A stretch of DNA of 64,000 nucleotides from Siphonodentalium dalli (GCA_032622095.1 CP136065.1:54615949-54679948), one strand, 5' to 3'; positions 12,583 through 24,369 are shown, counted from the stretch's first letter. Notes: a model not told the origin generated them from the sequence alone. Made by a program: numbers and translations.

Positions 12583-13210
12583 CCCTTTACCCAACAGAAC
12601 GGCCCTGTGCCAATGCATTCTCTTATATATGCGAGTCGACCATAGGTCGCCTCGCATATATAAGAGAATGCATTGGCTTAACACATATCAAAAATGATAA
12701 AATTGTCAAAGAATGTAGAAAAATATTATAAAAAATGTAAGAATTTTTTTTAAAATTGTTAATAATAATAATAAAATATAGACAGACCTTGTTCTTATAC
12801 CAATCATAAATATGGCATAAACAGTATATTATTGTCAAATGTTTTTCCTTTGTTATGTAAACAAAAGCAAAAAACGTTACAGAACCTGGCTTTTGTTTAG
12901 ATCAGGATATGGTAAACATAAAGAGCGTCATTTGTTACTGTTTTCCTGATATGGAAATAATAAAGAGCGTTTATATCATTTGTGTGTGATTAACCAATAG
13001 AATTGCGCTGTGTTATGTGAACAAGAAAAACTTCTGTAACACGAGCAGGCTCTTGTTTGCGTACACCATCACACGTCTTGAAGGCAATATACTATTTACG
13101 CGCTGATAATGTTTGGCATATGAACAAAACTATATATTTTGTAATATGCCTTCTTTTGATGGCGATTTGAACAAATATGAATATTTCTGCAACGAACGCC
13201 GCCAGTGTCT
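12583..13210. mobile_element. Chimeric TTAA-bounded MITE: family A left end, family B right end
   Basis: TTAA 12579-12582 precedes a typical family A end (CCCTTTACCCAACAGAACGG and the 69-bp palindrome at 12609-12677). After an AT-rich stretch the sequence becomes family B (GACAGACCTTGTTCTTATA, CATAAAGAGCG, GAACAAATATGAATATTTC). It ends ...GCCAGTGTCT before TTAA 13211-13214. Both ends are intact for their own family, so it may have moved as one unit or formed by recombination of neighbouring copies. Confidence 0.75.
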
Positions 13211-13211
13211 T

Positions 13212-14692
13212 TAAGGGTCACCACAACGAAGAGAACATTCGCCTGGAATATGGAGAGGTGATTGCTGACAAGGTCGTCCATGTCATCACCGACAATGCAT
13301 CAAACATGACAAAGGCGTTTGACTGTCCATTGCCTGATTTCTAGGATGTCCCGGATGACGATTCTGATACGGAGTGTGACAGTGAAAGTGAGTCTGTTGA
13401 GAAGGACAATATCAGTGATATATTCCCAGGTGCACAGTGTGGTTCGTGTTACGCTCACACTCTTCAGCTCATAGTGGAAGATGGTCTCCAAAAAGCAGGT
13501 GGACATATTTCAAAGATACCTAAGGTGTCTGTGATTGTAAGAAATATTCGGAAATCGATTCATTCGAATGGACCGTTGGAGGGTGAAATCGAGTACAAGA
13601 TGCCAACGCTACTAGATGGAACTTTCAGTTAACAAGTATTCGTTCTGTGTTAAAACTTCCCGAGGATATACATGGCAATATATTTCACTATACGACAGGA
13701 GAGTTCTCTATAAGTTTTGTAATGTGTTAGAACCATTCGAGGAAAAGAGAGAAATTTGTAAATGGGAGTTTAGCAGCACCTATAACCCGTGGACTGAAAC
13801 AAAAGCTAAATGGCCTCACACCAGAACATGTAACAAAGATGGTACATGCACTGAAAGCTTCAGGCACCAAACGACTGACCCACTACGAAACCGACACAGA
13901 CAACCAACTAGCTTCGCGCATTGCCCTAGATCCACACTACAAACTGAAATGGTGCACTCCAACTGAGACAGGCAGACAGCTAGCTACGATGAAGAATTTT
14001 TTCTTTTATTCTCTTACCATTTTTTATTATTTTTTTTTACATTCTTTTACAATTATAAAAAATATTATAAATTTGTGATGAGTGAAGGGAGTGGTTTGGG
14101 GGGTTAACACCGGGATTGTCGAATAGACCAATACATTCTCTTATATATGCGAGAGGACCTATGGTCGACTCGCATATATAAGAGAATGCATTGCCACAGG
14201 GTTTTCACAAAAAAATTCTCAACTACTGGGATGTACACCACACAGAGTACCCTACATTGGCCAGTCTAGCCGAGCGGTACTTGACAATTGCAGTATATTC
14301 AGCCCCAGATGAACGACTCTTCAGCGTAACAGGACCGATGTCGACACAAGGACGTACGGTACAATCGAAGACTTCATGATGGTGAAGTGCAATGGCAAAG
14401 TTTAAAGAACCTTAACACTTAATGTTGAATGTGTTTATTCCTTGTTTGTTTTATTTGTTCAGCCGTTCCTTGTTTACATGTTATATATTGATGTTTTATT
14501 CAATAAAATTGTATATTTTAATTTGATTTATTTCATTATTTATTCCTATGTGACCAAAATGGTTAGACACTAAACTTGTAATCGAAATGCAATCGGTTAC
14601 TTTTTACTAAAGAAATCGTAATCGATTATATTTGAAATAATGTTATCAATAATCGTATTCAATTACATTGGTATGTAATCGCCCCAAACCTG
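13212..14692 (+). pseudogene. Decayed hAT transposase (ZBED-type) with 3' terminal repeat
   Basis: Translated pieces show hAT landmarks in order. VHVITDNASNM (second catalytic Asp region) is at about 13,272-13,310. CYAHTLQLIV (CxxH motif) is near 13,450. ATRWN (RW motif) is near 13,603, LDPHYKLKW near 13,925, and a hATC dimerisation segment (YWDVHHTEYPTLASLAERYL, then DERLFS) is at 14,210-14,330. At least three frameshifts and stops (such as TAG near 13,342) and an inserted family A MITE fragment (about 13,990-14,195) break it. Downstream an AATAAA near 14,500 is followed by a hAT-like terminal sequence ending CGCCCCAAACCTG at 14,692. The 5' half is absent. The element once encoded a DDE cut-and-paste transposase and cannot do so now. 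Confidence 0.85.
13990..14200. mobile_element. Partial family A MITE inside the hAT relic
   Basis: The AT-rich centre of family A is followed by the palindrome at 14128-14194 (one arm reads CCAATACATTCTC, a substitution) and CACAGGGTT. The usual TTAA-terminal blocks are missing, so it is a truncated or rearranged copy. It separates the LDPHYKLKW and hATC segments of the transposase. Confidence 0.7.
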
Positions 14693-14700
14693 GACATAAC

Positions 14701-15073
14701 AGCAATCAACAAATTCGAAAGGGGGCATAACTCCATAAAAATTATTATATGACTGAACTCAAATTCTAACTTGGTCGAATTTTCACGTGATGAATACACG
14801 TGACTAGTACATTTATAAGCAATCTGATAACTACAACAGAAGTTATCATCCGGACACCGAAATTATCAGCAAATTCTAAGTCGTCAAAAAAAATTCTGAC
14901 CAGACCTGGGACTTTATAATATGTAGACCATATATCAAATTTCATTAAATTATATCAAATTGTATTCGAGTTATTATTCGGACAACAATCGTTTCGGCCG
15001 AACGGACACTGATAATATTTTTCTCTCATTCTCTCCTAAATAGCTCTCTCATATTTTCTCTCTCCTAAATTGC

Positions 15074-15113
<40 letters not shown>

Positions 15114-17820
15114 GGACAGAGATAGAGAGAGTGTGTGTGTGTGGTAGTGCATGTTGGTGAAACAAACGTGGACGTAAGCTCTGATAGTGTTCGTTGAGAA
15201 ACTCAATGTTTGTGAAAGCTGATTATAACATTAAAAGCGACCAGAGGGGGCGACGGATGACTGAACGGTAGTTTCTCCTAAGACTATAAATCTCAATCGT
15301 GTAGAACGCTTGCCTTGTCAAAGGCATCTAAAAGTGAAAATTGTGAGAAAGATTGTCTTTTAAAATCGGGTTTAATAGATAAATGTTTTTGAAAGACAAT
15401 TCGCATATTTTCGATAATGTTCTTCTAGTTTGGGAAGAAGTCTGTAAACCTTTTTGCACTTTTTCTATTATTTGAGTAAATATTAGAACGCTTATTGGTC
15501 GCAAGTTCTGGATCCAATGGAAATATCCAGTTTTGCCTGGTTTGCAATTGTCATTTTCATGTATGCTTGGACATCAGAATATTTATATATTGTCGGTGTA
15601 TCGCGGCGTTCACCATATTCACAAATGTTAAAAGTGTAACTTAACCCTGTCTATACTAAATACAACTTTACGATTAGTTCCCTTAGTAATCTTCAGATAA
15701 CAAGTTCGTTGAACTTTTTATCTGGAAATTTCCCACAAATCAATACGAACCCTTCCCTACTTCTAATATACTGTGGCTATCTTTCGTCTGCATAAATTTC
15801 CCGAACATCCGTCAAAATGAATTACAGACCATTCTAATGCATTCTTTTAACTGATTATGAGAATCGATTAGTAATTAAAGGGTTACTATAATACCATGAA
15901 GGGAATGACACACAGACGACATAAACACAATTGTTTTTCAGATCACGTTTACGTGTTTAATAACGAATACTCAGCATCCGGTTGGCATATTCTGTGATTA
16001 TTGATTTGGCGGTCTAACATTCAGCTGATAGTTTATTTGTAGCCCATTCCTCACCGGAATCTCAATTGCTGCGGAATAAAGTCGGTAAAAAACACGGAAT
16101 GGTATCCGGAACACTTATAGTATGTATGTCGGAATGGGGGTACATGGTGGAAACATTTAAGCACTGGATTGAAATAAGATTTGTTTACAACACTTGATTG
16201 AATTTTGTTATGAAAATAGGACAAGTTTGTTTCGGTAATTTGATTGTCCAACCAGAATTTAGTGTGAAATTTGTTGTTTCAGACCAAGAGACGAATGGTT
16301 TTTCTTTGTCTAAAATAGTTAAATGTATTTGGTCTGAAATTTGCCAAGCTCGAGGTACCAGTTGTAAATCTCTTTGGTAAAACACTCAACGTCTTGACCC
16401 TTGTTTCGTCTATTTTTTGTCCAATCCACAAGCAATGTTACGGCCCTATTCTAGCAATGCAATCTTCATAAGACCCATGACACAATTAAAGTGATTTTAC
16501 GTTGATAAAAGTTTAATTTTTTATGCAAACAATTTTGAAATATTCTAATCATAAGACATCCCATTCCGTGTAAACATGCGTAATGAGTATCAACCAAACA
16601 TTCTGTAATCATACAATGGCGCAATCAAACATTCAATCGTTTTGTGAAATTAAAAGTCGAACAGCTCGCGGAATGATATGAGTTATGAGTAATGCATTGT
16701 CAGCAATAAACAAAATGACTCATAAAGTGAATTGGAATAATCTGTTTCTGAGAATGGAGACTCTGATATTGGTGTTTCAGATACAAGCAGTTTTAACCAG
16801 AATAGCAGTGGGCCTGCTATCGATAACATTAACGTGCATCTCATTGAGATCGGAATTCCAGAGGGTGCACATATATTTCCACCAAAACCTAATGACACAC
16901 TGCAACTCCATTTTTCCAGTCGCTGCTTCAAATTATTGGAGATCTATTGGATTATGTTACCGAATATCTTTACCAATCTAAACATTTTGTTGGCAACGAC
17001 CTCAACCAGTACCACAATTTAGTGTGAAGTTTGTAAAAAATAAGAGCGACGAAAGGAAGACATATTAAATTCTCTTGTTCTCGTGAGTATCAACAGGGGA
17101 ACTAAATGAGACTATAACAATATAATTGACAGGTAATCAGGCAAGAGTCGTGAGTATTCAAATGACTATTGAATGGATTCTAAGCAAATCGATTCCATTT
17201 CATTGAATATGCATTTAGGGTTTCTATTTAAAAATATGTTCAGTCTTCCAGAATGCGACAGGTGTTTGCTGGGATGCACACCGTCTTATATATGAGAATC
17301 TATGTACAACGCTAGCTACGTGTAGCTAAACCCACCAATGTATACGATATGTTGGGCACATATGGTCCCCTATGCTAGGATCAAAGATAAAATTCCATTC
17401 GACGTCTTTGTCGACCAGTGATCTATCATCTATCATTGGATCAGAAGAGGAAATTAACTTCGAAGAACATAACATAAAGACCGTCGCTTGTTCATACAAT
17501 TCGGTTAGAAATTTCGATTTTTTGGTCAGTTAATACATTAACTTCAAGTAATTTTTTTGTCGTCAGTTAATAGTGTTTTCAAGCGACTCAGATGGGACCA
17601 TGGTTTCGGATAACGCATTGTTTTGTTGGTGGATAACAAAAATCTCTTCACCTATATCGGAGGCACCCTCCATCGTGTTGTCCCCAGGTCGCCGCTTCGC
17701 GCTCGGATGATGCTGTCCGTCGTGTTCATTCGGCGATTTCAAGCCGTTACCTTTATTAACAGCGTGGTCTGGTGCCAAACAGATCCAGAATGAGTATGCA
17801 TTTACTCAATTCATATATTG
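14701..17820. other. Unassigned region
   Basis: Besides the microsatellite at 15,078, nothing is securely identified. The open frames at 16,685-17,022 and the minus-strand one at 17,563-17,778 are not homologous to anything I can name with confidence. Near 15,640-15,720, CCTGTCTATACTAAA followed by TTGAACTTTTTATC echoes the unit and flank of the 28-bp minisatellite at 35.2 kb. Confidence 0.4.
15078..15143. repeat. (AG)n then (GT)n microsatellite
   Basis: About 15 AG units are followed by interrupted GA-rich sequence and a short (GT)n. Diverged TCTC runs lie just upstream at 15,025-15,065. Confidence 0.95.
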
Positions 17821-17829
17821 AGGAAGACC

Positions 17830-18385
17830 CGTCTTCTATTTGTAATACTCCTCGTCTGGGCCAGAGATAGAATATGCCTACCCGCCCCACTGCGAGGGGT
17901 AAGAAGCCCCTAATATAGTACCATGTTTACCGTATGTGAATGATGGTGGTATCTCTCGCCTGAATCCGTTTTAGCAACAAAAACTAACTGTTTTGTTCCT
18001 AATAAACCCATGGAACTGGAACCGAAACTGTCATATGTTTAGAAAATCTGAACAGTTCAAAACATTCATATGGAGAGATAATACATTTTCTATCTTATAA
18101 CTCGTCTGATTGGCTCACAACCACACCAATACTTGTTGTTGATATGCCCTAAGTACTAGATTCTATAAAGTTTTATATATGATTATAGTCTGTACGTGTG
18201 CGTGGATATGAATGCAAGCATCTATTCTATTATTTATACTGATACTTGATTTAGGGGGTAGCAGGAAGACAGCCCGATAGTGCTAGGCTACCCCCGACAA
18301 TATATTGCTTTACCTTATTATGTATTTCTGCCATTGTGTAATTCATGTATATTGTAAATAAATTATCCTATCCTATCCTATCCCA
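17830..18385 (+). repeat. LINE-like 3' end: stem-loop and (TCCTA)n tail
   Basis: GGGGGTAGC at about 18,253-18,261 pairs with GCTAGGCTACCCCC at 18,281-18,294. About 65 nt later AATAAATTA is followed by three TCCTA units and CCC (18,360-18,384). A hairpin followed by a short microsatellite tail is typical of CR1/L2-type non-LTR elements. No coding remnant is seen immediately upstream, so it is a 5'-truncated copy. Confidence 0.55.
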
Positions 18386-19220
18386 CGAGGTGTGTTGTGT
18401 GAGTCCTGGTGGTACTATGGCGGCCGACCACGTGAGGCATCAATCTGCGGTACGGCTTAGCTCATGGTCCTCTTTGGTCCTACATCTCTTCAAGACGGGT
18501 GGTTGAGTTGACCAGGATCAATCAATCGGTTAGTCCCGCCTCTCTACAGTATTTCCGATTCAATTTTTGTTATCTGTTGTATTATTCATCCGATGTTTGA
18601 AGTATAGTTTTTGGTTTATATGAGGTATATGTCCTCTCCTGTCTCTTTGGTTTTCGTCCTGATGATTGTTGAATTCCGTATTGTTCGCACCTGTCTCATT
18701 GTGGGGCGGTACCGGGAGACTGATACATGCAGTGGCTAAACGGGTCACAGCTATGTACGAGTGTTGGGCCTGATTATAATGCGAAGGGTAGTCCGAGGTG
18801 GTTGCGGGGCTATTTGTCGATCATCTGCTTTTCCTATCTCAACTCAAAACAAACAAAAATGTATTGGTCGTAAGAATGATAACTCGCTAAGTTCCACTGG
18901 TGCTGGGGTATGTCCTCAATATATGTTTTTTGGCGTTGACCCGCATGTCAACATACCTTCTGTATTTGGTATTGATAAAACGCTACAAAGCATAGCAGGA
19001 CAAATCTGTCAAATATTGTGCAATTAACATCTATTGCACATAGATCAGTGTTGATTATTCCTCACATGACTTTGAATAGTAGCAGAGCTGTGTTGATAAC
19101 TCGCGATATGGCTGATTATTCTGAGTCAGATATATTGGCCGAGTTGGCAACACAGGGAGTTACAGATGTCCGTATATTGTCAAGACAGTTGATGGCAAAA
19201 ACGTTCCTTTAAATAGCTAT

Positions 19221-22001
19221 TGTGAGGAAATGCATTTTTTTTTTACAAATACGTTTCCCAAAGTAAATATTTCCAAACTATATATTCACAAATATCTCGG
19301 GAAAAAGTTAATAAAACCCGGTCTTACTTTCACACCTTATTTAAAAGGAATTCCGCTTCAAGTGGTGTTATATATAATAATTTCATATTCAGTAATTGTT
19401 TATTTACAAGCGCAAATTATGTTTTGCTTTCTCATGGGTGTCGCCATCTTGACTTAGTTCCGCTTCGTCGTTCGTGGTATCACTTCATCTTGTCCTCACA
19501 TAATATATGACGCATATTTATCATGGAATACACAAAAATCACTTATGTATCATTTATTGATTTTTGATGACGCTATTGACGTTTTAATTACGACCTATTT
19601 CTTCTGCGCAGAAAAATCTCGCAGAAGCTGTTTCATTGGTTCTTAAACTCTGCAGAATTTTCTAGCCTTCTCATTGGCTCAAAAATCTTGCAGAATTTAA
19701 AAGGTATATTAACCCTTGAAATTTGACAATCAAGGTTCTGCATCAGTTACAATTTCTTGATCATCTTCCGTATTATTGTTGTGTATTCTTAGGACTTGGA
19801 CTTTGTGCTTTGTTTTATTCTAGGATTCATTATCTATTCCAAAGTAATAAGCAAATTTTCTAAGTCATTATTTAATAACTTTATCAGCACTTTAACTATT
19901 TAAAAAAAAAAGCTTTTCTAATTATTTTTCTATGTGAGCATGTTTTCCAAAATATAAATTTTAGTTAAACCTTTATTGTTGGCTACTAGTATGTTCAAAC
20001 AGGTATGAATAATCTGGACGCCATGACAAGAGGTGGTACTAAAACAGCCAATGGAGTGGAATTGTCTGAAGTGGCAGATTAAAATAGGACCACCCAAATG
20101 AACATGTTTCCATTAGGGGAAACTAAGGCTCAACTTCCATATGAGTGTAACTCTCGAGGACAAATGGCGATAAACAAAGTGGAGACCATTCCAACACCAA
20201 TATAGAGCAGCTTTGCATGTACCAAAATAGTTGTCATGAGCAAAGTTCTAGTATATATACTATATGGGCCTATTTATCTAATTAATTTGTACCCAATTAA
20301 GTAAAATAGTCTTTTCCTGTAAATTTTGGTTTGTCTCCACACTTCTATTTAATTTCATGCTCACATATTTCTAAAAGTTTTATTTCAAAGTAGGCATTAT
20401 TCGATGCAGAACCCTGGGATGGAACTGATCTTGGTCTGATTAGTTCTGTTCCAGTCACTTCATACATGGGTAAGAAAATATGCACATGATGGCACTAAAT
20501 ATGATTCTATTACCAATTCCACTATGCGTTATGCACATAAAACAGTTATTACATTCTAAGTGAAAAAAGGTATGGAAATAAAATATTCTGCTTCTTGGAA
20601 TAAATAGCATTTCCTACGTAGCATGTAATATTTGCTTTGTCTAGATTCTTAAGTAACTAAGTTGTGCTTTGGCAGGTAATTGTGCCAATAAAACTAAGTC
20701 CAAATTTTGGGAACTCTGCAAAATATTAATTTATATTTAAACCTAAGCTAAATTTCCCACTTAGCGGTAATTTCGGTAGGATCTAAATATTTAGTCACAA
20801 AACACTTTGACGCTTGGCGTGTTATATCCAATAAATAATAATTCTATTTTTATAGTAGTTTTATATAAAAAATTATACAAAGCAATTTGGATTTCAAATT
20901 GTGCAAGGCAAATGCATTATTTCAAATCTAAATGTTTCATATTACTTTAATGTATTAGCCTGTGTGGGGTAGTAGTGGCCTGTGTGGACTTTAATATTAA
21001 GCCTTTTGGGAAAAGTTGGCCTGTGTGGAAGAAGTAACAGTGGTGATTATTTTTATATAAATTATTATTTTAAGGTCTCATATAGACCAAACATTATTTG
21101 CAGATATTTAAGGGATCCCATAAAATAATAGAATATGACACATATGATACATGTTTCGTAATTTGTTTGTGATGTCACCTGTTTTGTAATGTTGTAAATA
21201 TATAGTTATTCAAAAACAACTTAAATTGTTTTCCAGAGTTAATTAATTTTAATTTCAATATTTCATATAACTAAGTGCTTAAACACTTATAACTCATTCA
21301 CTTATAAAGTATAATATTTAAACTATAAAGTTTTCATCTTTCCATTTGCATTTATATTCATGTCATGGAGTTAATTTAACATATTAAAATATAAATATTC
21401 AATCTTATAAAATTTATCCAGTTAATATTTATTTATTTAATTAACAGTATTCAATATTTCTTCATCTTCTAGACATCACAACACAGACTTCGAATGGCCT
21501 CATACTCATTTCATATTCATAATATTTTTTATTAAAGTAATTCATAGTCAAATATTCTAGTCACAAAATACGCTCAAAATTACCTCAGTTACATGTTTAT
21601 CATACATATAATGTTGTTACAAATGTTTTCATAAATTATTACTGTTAAAGTTTAATAATTGCAAAATTTAAAACAAATAAAATTTATACTTTTACAAATA
21701 ACTCCTTCTTTATTGCAAAGACAGTTATGCTGTCTGTGTTACATCTAATCAGGCTAATAGCCTCCTCACATTATTTTTCTGGGGCTTTTTCATAAATACT
21801 ACTTGGTTAATCCTGGCTTATGTATCAGCACCTGGTGATAGGCGTGTTCACATGTGACTTCCTTGCATTCGTGATGTGACATGAGACACTCCATGAGGCG
21901 TTCCGTTGGAAAGTCTCCTGAAGCTGGTCATCTTGCCAGTCTCGGAGGGTGGGGAAGACCATATGTCGATATGTGGGTGTGCATACCACATGTGCGTTAC
22001 A
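19221..22001. mobile_element. LTR-like insertion (possible solo LTR) with CTAT target duplication
   Basis: The 2,781-bp block begins TGTGAGG and ends GTTACA, the TG...CA ends usual for LTRs. It is flanked by CTAT on both sides (19217-19220 and 22002-22005). Removing it with one CTAT restores the ORF1 frame (NSY-LLTFN). Inside, CCAAT-like boxes (TCATTGGCTC near 19,668), a TATA-like GGTATATTAA near 19,702 and AATAAA hexamers near 20,577 and 20,600 would suit an LTR promoter and poly(A) site. No protease, RT or integrase coding is present. The length is large for a solo LTR, so another element type remains possible. Confidence 0.55.
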
Positions 22002-22106
22002 CTATCTTCTGACCTTCAATTGGTGCGAACATCAACCAACATTGAAGGTTGGGTACATGAAGGTAGATTTAAGTACTTGTGTTCCAAATCCATTACGTTG
22101 TTTTAA

Positions 22107-22535
22107 CCCTTTGCCCAACAAAACGGCCAAATAAAGCTTCAACAGCCTAAAATATCTTCCGTCTGTCTCAATAACATCATACAAATATGGATATCATTGG
22201 AACCGGTTCATTGACCACATTGTGATGGTTACAGTTATGCCCTGTGCCAATGCATTCTCTTATATATGCGAGTCGACCATAGGTCGCCTCGCATATATAA
22301 GAGAATGCATTGGCCTAAAAAAAATTCTTTTTTACCATTTTTTTCTTACATTCTTTAACAAAGTTTATAATTTTTTCTTACATTTTTTATAATATTTTTC
22401 TACATTCTTTGACAATTTTATCATTTTTAATATGTGTTAAGCCAATGCATTCTCTTATATATGCGAGGCGACCTATGGTCGACTCGCATATATAAGAGAA
22501 TGCATTGGCACAGGGCCATTCTGTTGGGTAAAGGG
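22107..22535. mobile_element. TTAA-bounded MITE, family A, copy in LINE ORF1
   Basis: A 429-bp unit between TTAA 22103-22106 and TTAA 22536-22539. The ends are inverted: CCCTTTGCCCAACAAAACGG at the left and CTGTTGGGTAAAGGG at the right. It carries two copies of the 69-bp palindrome in opposite orientation (22246-22314 and 22441-22509) separated by an AT-rich centre of TTTTTTCTTACATTCTTT type. It has no coding capacity. Confidence 0.88.
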
Positions 22536-22539
22536 TTAA

Positions 22540-23048
22540 AGGCACGGGCGGTGTTCGTTGCAGAATTATTCATATTTGTTCAAATCGCCATCAACAGAAG
22601 GAATATTAAAATATATATAGTTTTGTTCATATGCCAAACCTAATCAGTATATTGTCGTCAAGACGTACGATGGAGTACGTAAACAATAGCCTGTTCGTGT
22701 TACAGAAGTTGTGCTTCTGTTTACAAAACACAGCGCAATTATATTGGTTAATCACACAAAAATGAAATAAACGCTCTTTATTATTTCCATATCAGGAAAA
22801 CAGTAACAAATAACGCTCTTTATGTTTACCATATCCGGATCTGAACAAAAGCCAGGAAACGTAACGTGTTTTGCTTTTGTTTACATAACAAAGGAAAACA
22901 AATTGACAATAACATACTGTTTATGCCATATTTCTGATTGGTATAAGAACAAAGTATGTCTATATTTTACTATTATTTCTGTTTATGGCGGTTTTTAATG
23001 GAGGTGCATATTTTAACAGCATACCCGCCACCAAAGCCGCCCGTATCT
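22540..23048 (-). mobile_element. TTAA-bounded MITE, family B, abutting family A copy
   Basis: A 509-bp unit, inverted relative to copy 1. It starts AGGCACGGGCGG and ends CCGCCCGTATCT, a terminal inverted repeat of about 12 bp, with TTAA at 22536-22539 (shared with the family A copy) and 23049-23052. Internal markers in complement are CGCTCTTTA (twice), ACAAAAGC and ACATACTGTTTATGCCATA. Confidence 0.88.
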
Positions 23049-23370
23049 TTAACTGTCAGCGATGTGGTCGTGGCCATGAACATTGTAAAACCAAAGACCA
23101 TATATGTACACTTTCTGTTTCTGGACATGATCATAAGGATTGCACAAGCCCCATGCTGTTCAAACATTCAAGGTTCACATGCTGAAATGGATCGTTCGTG
23201 TCCCATATGGGGACTATGAATTAAAAATTCAAATGTGTAAAGCTGATAAACATAACCTAGTTCGATGCAAAGCAAATAGTTGGTGCTCGACCATCAACTC
23301 AGCCAGTCACATACTCTGATGCCGCTTCTTTAAAAAATTGTGCGTACGCCAGCACTCAGACAGACAACAG

Positions 23371-23973
23371 CAGGTTCCGCGCTGGACCGAAATTTACTTT
23401 TGCCAAATAATTTGCCAAATGAAAATATTTTTTTGCCAAATTCAATTAGAATTTGTCAAATGTTATCCCTGATAGTATAATTTTTTTCAACCTTGATTGA
23501 GTTTTATATTTCGACACTCGCGGTTTGAACGACGTTTTATATCAACAGGAAAGCAGTTAGTTGATAACTATACTCGCATATCTATTCTGGTTAATCATAC
23601 AACAATAAACCAATCACCGAACAATAAAATGGTAGAAATGTTGCTTCATCAGAAGGGAACATCAAAAGAGGATTAGCTATGTAAACACCACCATCACCAC
23701 ACTAAATACTGTAATCCAACCACCAATCGGTAATAATGTTACCAGATTAACTTCATCTTAATGTTAACTTTTCCGAAACCATTAAAACACCACTAATATA
23801 ATTCTATTTGCGATAGTTTCCTAAAATTAATGGTATTGATTGACCGATATTTTTCAACTTTATTGAGGAATTAAAAAGTGACTTGACAAAACTTTTGCCA
23901 TATGAAAATATTTTTTGCCAAATGTGAATTATTTTGCCATCGGCAAATTTGGCAAGTGGCAGCGCGAACCCTG
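23371..23973. mobile_element. hAT-type MITE with 8-bp target duplication
   Basis: GACAACAG at 23363-23370 is repeated at 23974-23981 and flanks a 603-bp unit. Its ends are CAGGTTCCGCGCTG and, in complement, CAGGGTTCGCGCTG, the CAGGG-type terminal repeat typical of the hAT superfamily. Subterminal TTTTGCCAAA motifs recur near both ends (23,397-23,440 and 23,895-23,950), as expected for transposase-binding repeats. Removing the unit with one 8-mer keeps the LINE ORF1 frame (TQTDNSQT). No coding is seen. Confidence 0.9.
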
Positions 23974-24369
23974 GACAACAGTCAGACCAACACCATTCGT
24001 TTCGACTCTCAGAAAGAGAGGTTCATATTTGAGATGTCAGTTTGACAAGATGATTGATGGGAAAACTGTTAGATCTAACTGGCACCAAACAGTTTTTTGT
24101 GGATTGAGTCTCTCGTTTTGGGTGAAAAATGACACCAGTCTCACCCACCCGAACGCCAACTTGACGCATTGATAAAGGTTCGCGTAGGTTACATCAAATA
24201 CTATAAATACCTTGTCAATGTAAAATCTGATATATCTGTTTTTATATACAGACTTTGTAATTTCATGCTATGTATTTGCTATTAATTCTGTATTCTTGTA
24301 CTACATTGATGCGTTTTATATTATGCTTGCACCATATTCAGTTCATGAAGTTATATGTGCATAATGACT

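Larger units (their letters stand above)
18955..24172 (+). pseudogene. LINE ORF1 (gag-like, CCHC zinc knuckles), split by four insertions
   Basis: Segments in order are IDKTLQSIAG near 18,975, then an RNA-binding-like block (LNSSRAVLITRDMADYSE, GVTDVRI) at 19,070-19,185. VPLNSY follows at 19,203-19,220, LLTFN...LKVGYMK at 22,006-22,060, and VPNPLRCF at about 22,083-22,104. NCQRCGRGHEHC (CCHC) continues from 23,051, followed by GHDHKDC and a third diverged knuckle ending SCPIWG, then YASTQTD near 23,350. These are hallmarks of I/Jockey-type ORF1, a nucleic-acid chaperone that packages LINE RNA. The pieces rejoin in frame once the LTR-like block, two TTAA MITEs and a hAT MITE are discounted. 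Other frameshifts exist (for example near 19,190). No ORF2 follows. Confidence 0.8.

Noticed and set aside
16685-17022. Possible piggyBac transposase N-terminal fragment
   Set aside because: An attractive idea given the TTAA elements, and one phase gives an acidic stretch followed by a PKPND-like block. The similarity is too weak and no DDD motifs follow.
17563-17778. Charged 71-codon minus-strand frame (MAPDHAVNKGNG...)
   Set aside because: It might be the start of a LINE ORF1, but no zinc knuckle or other motif follows in that direction, so no call is made.
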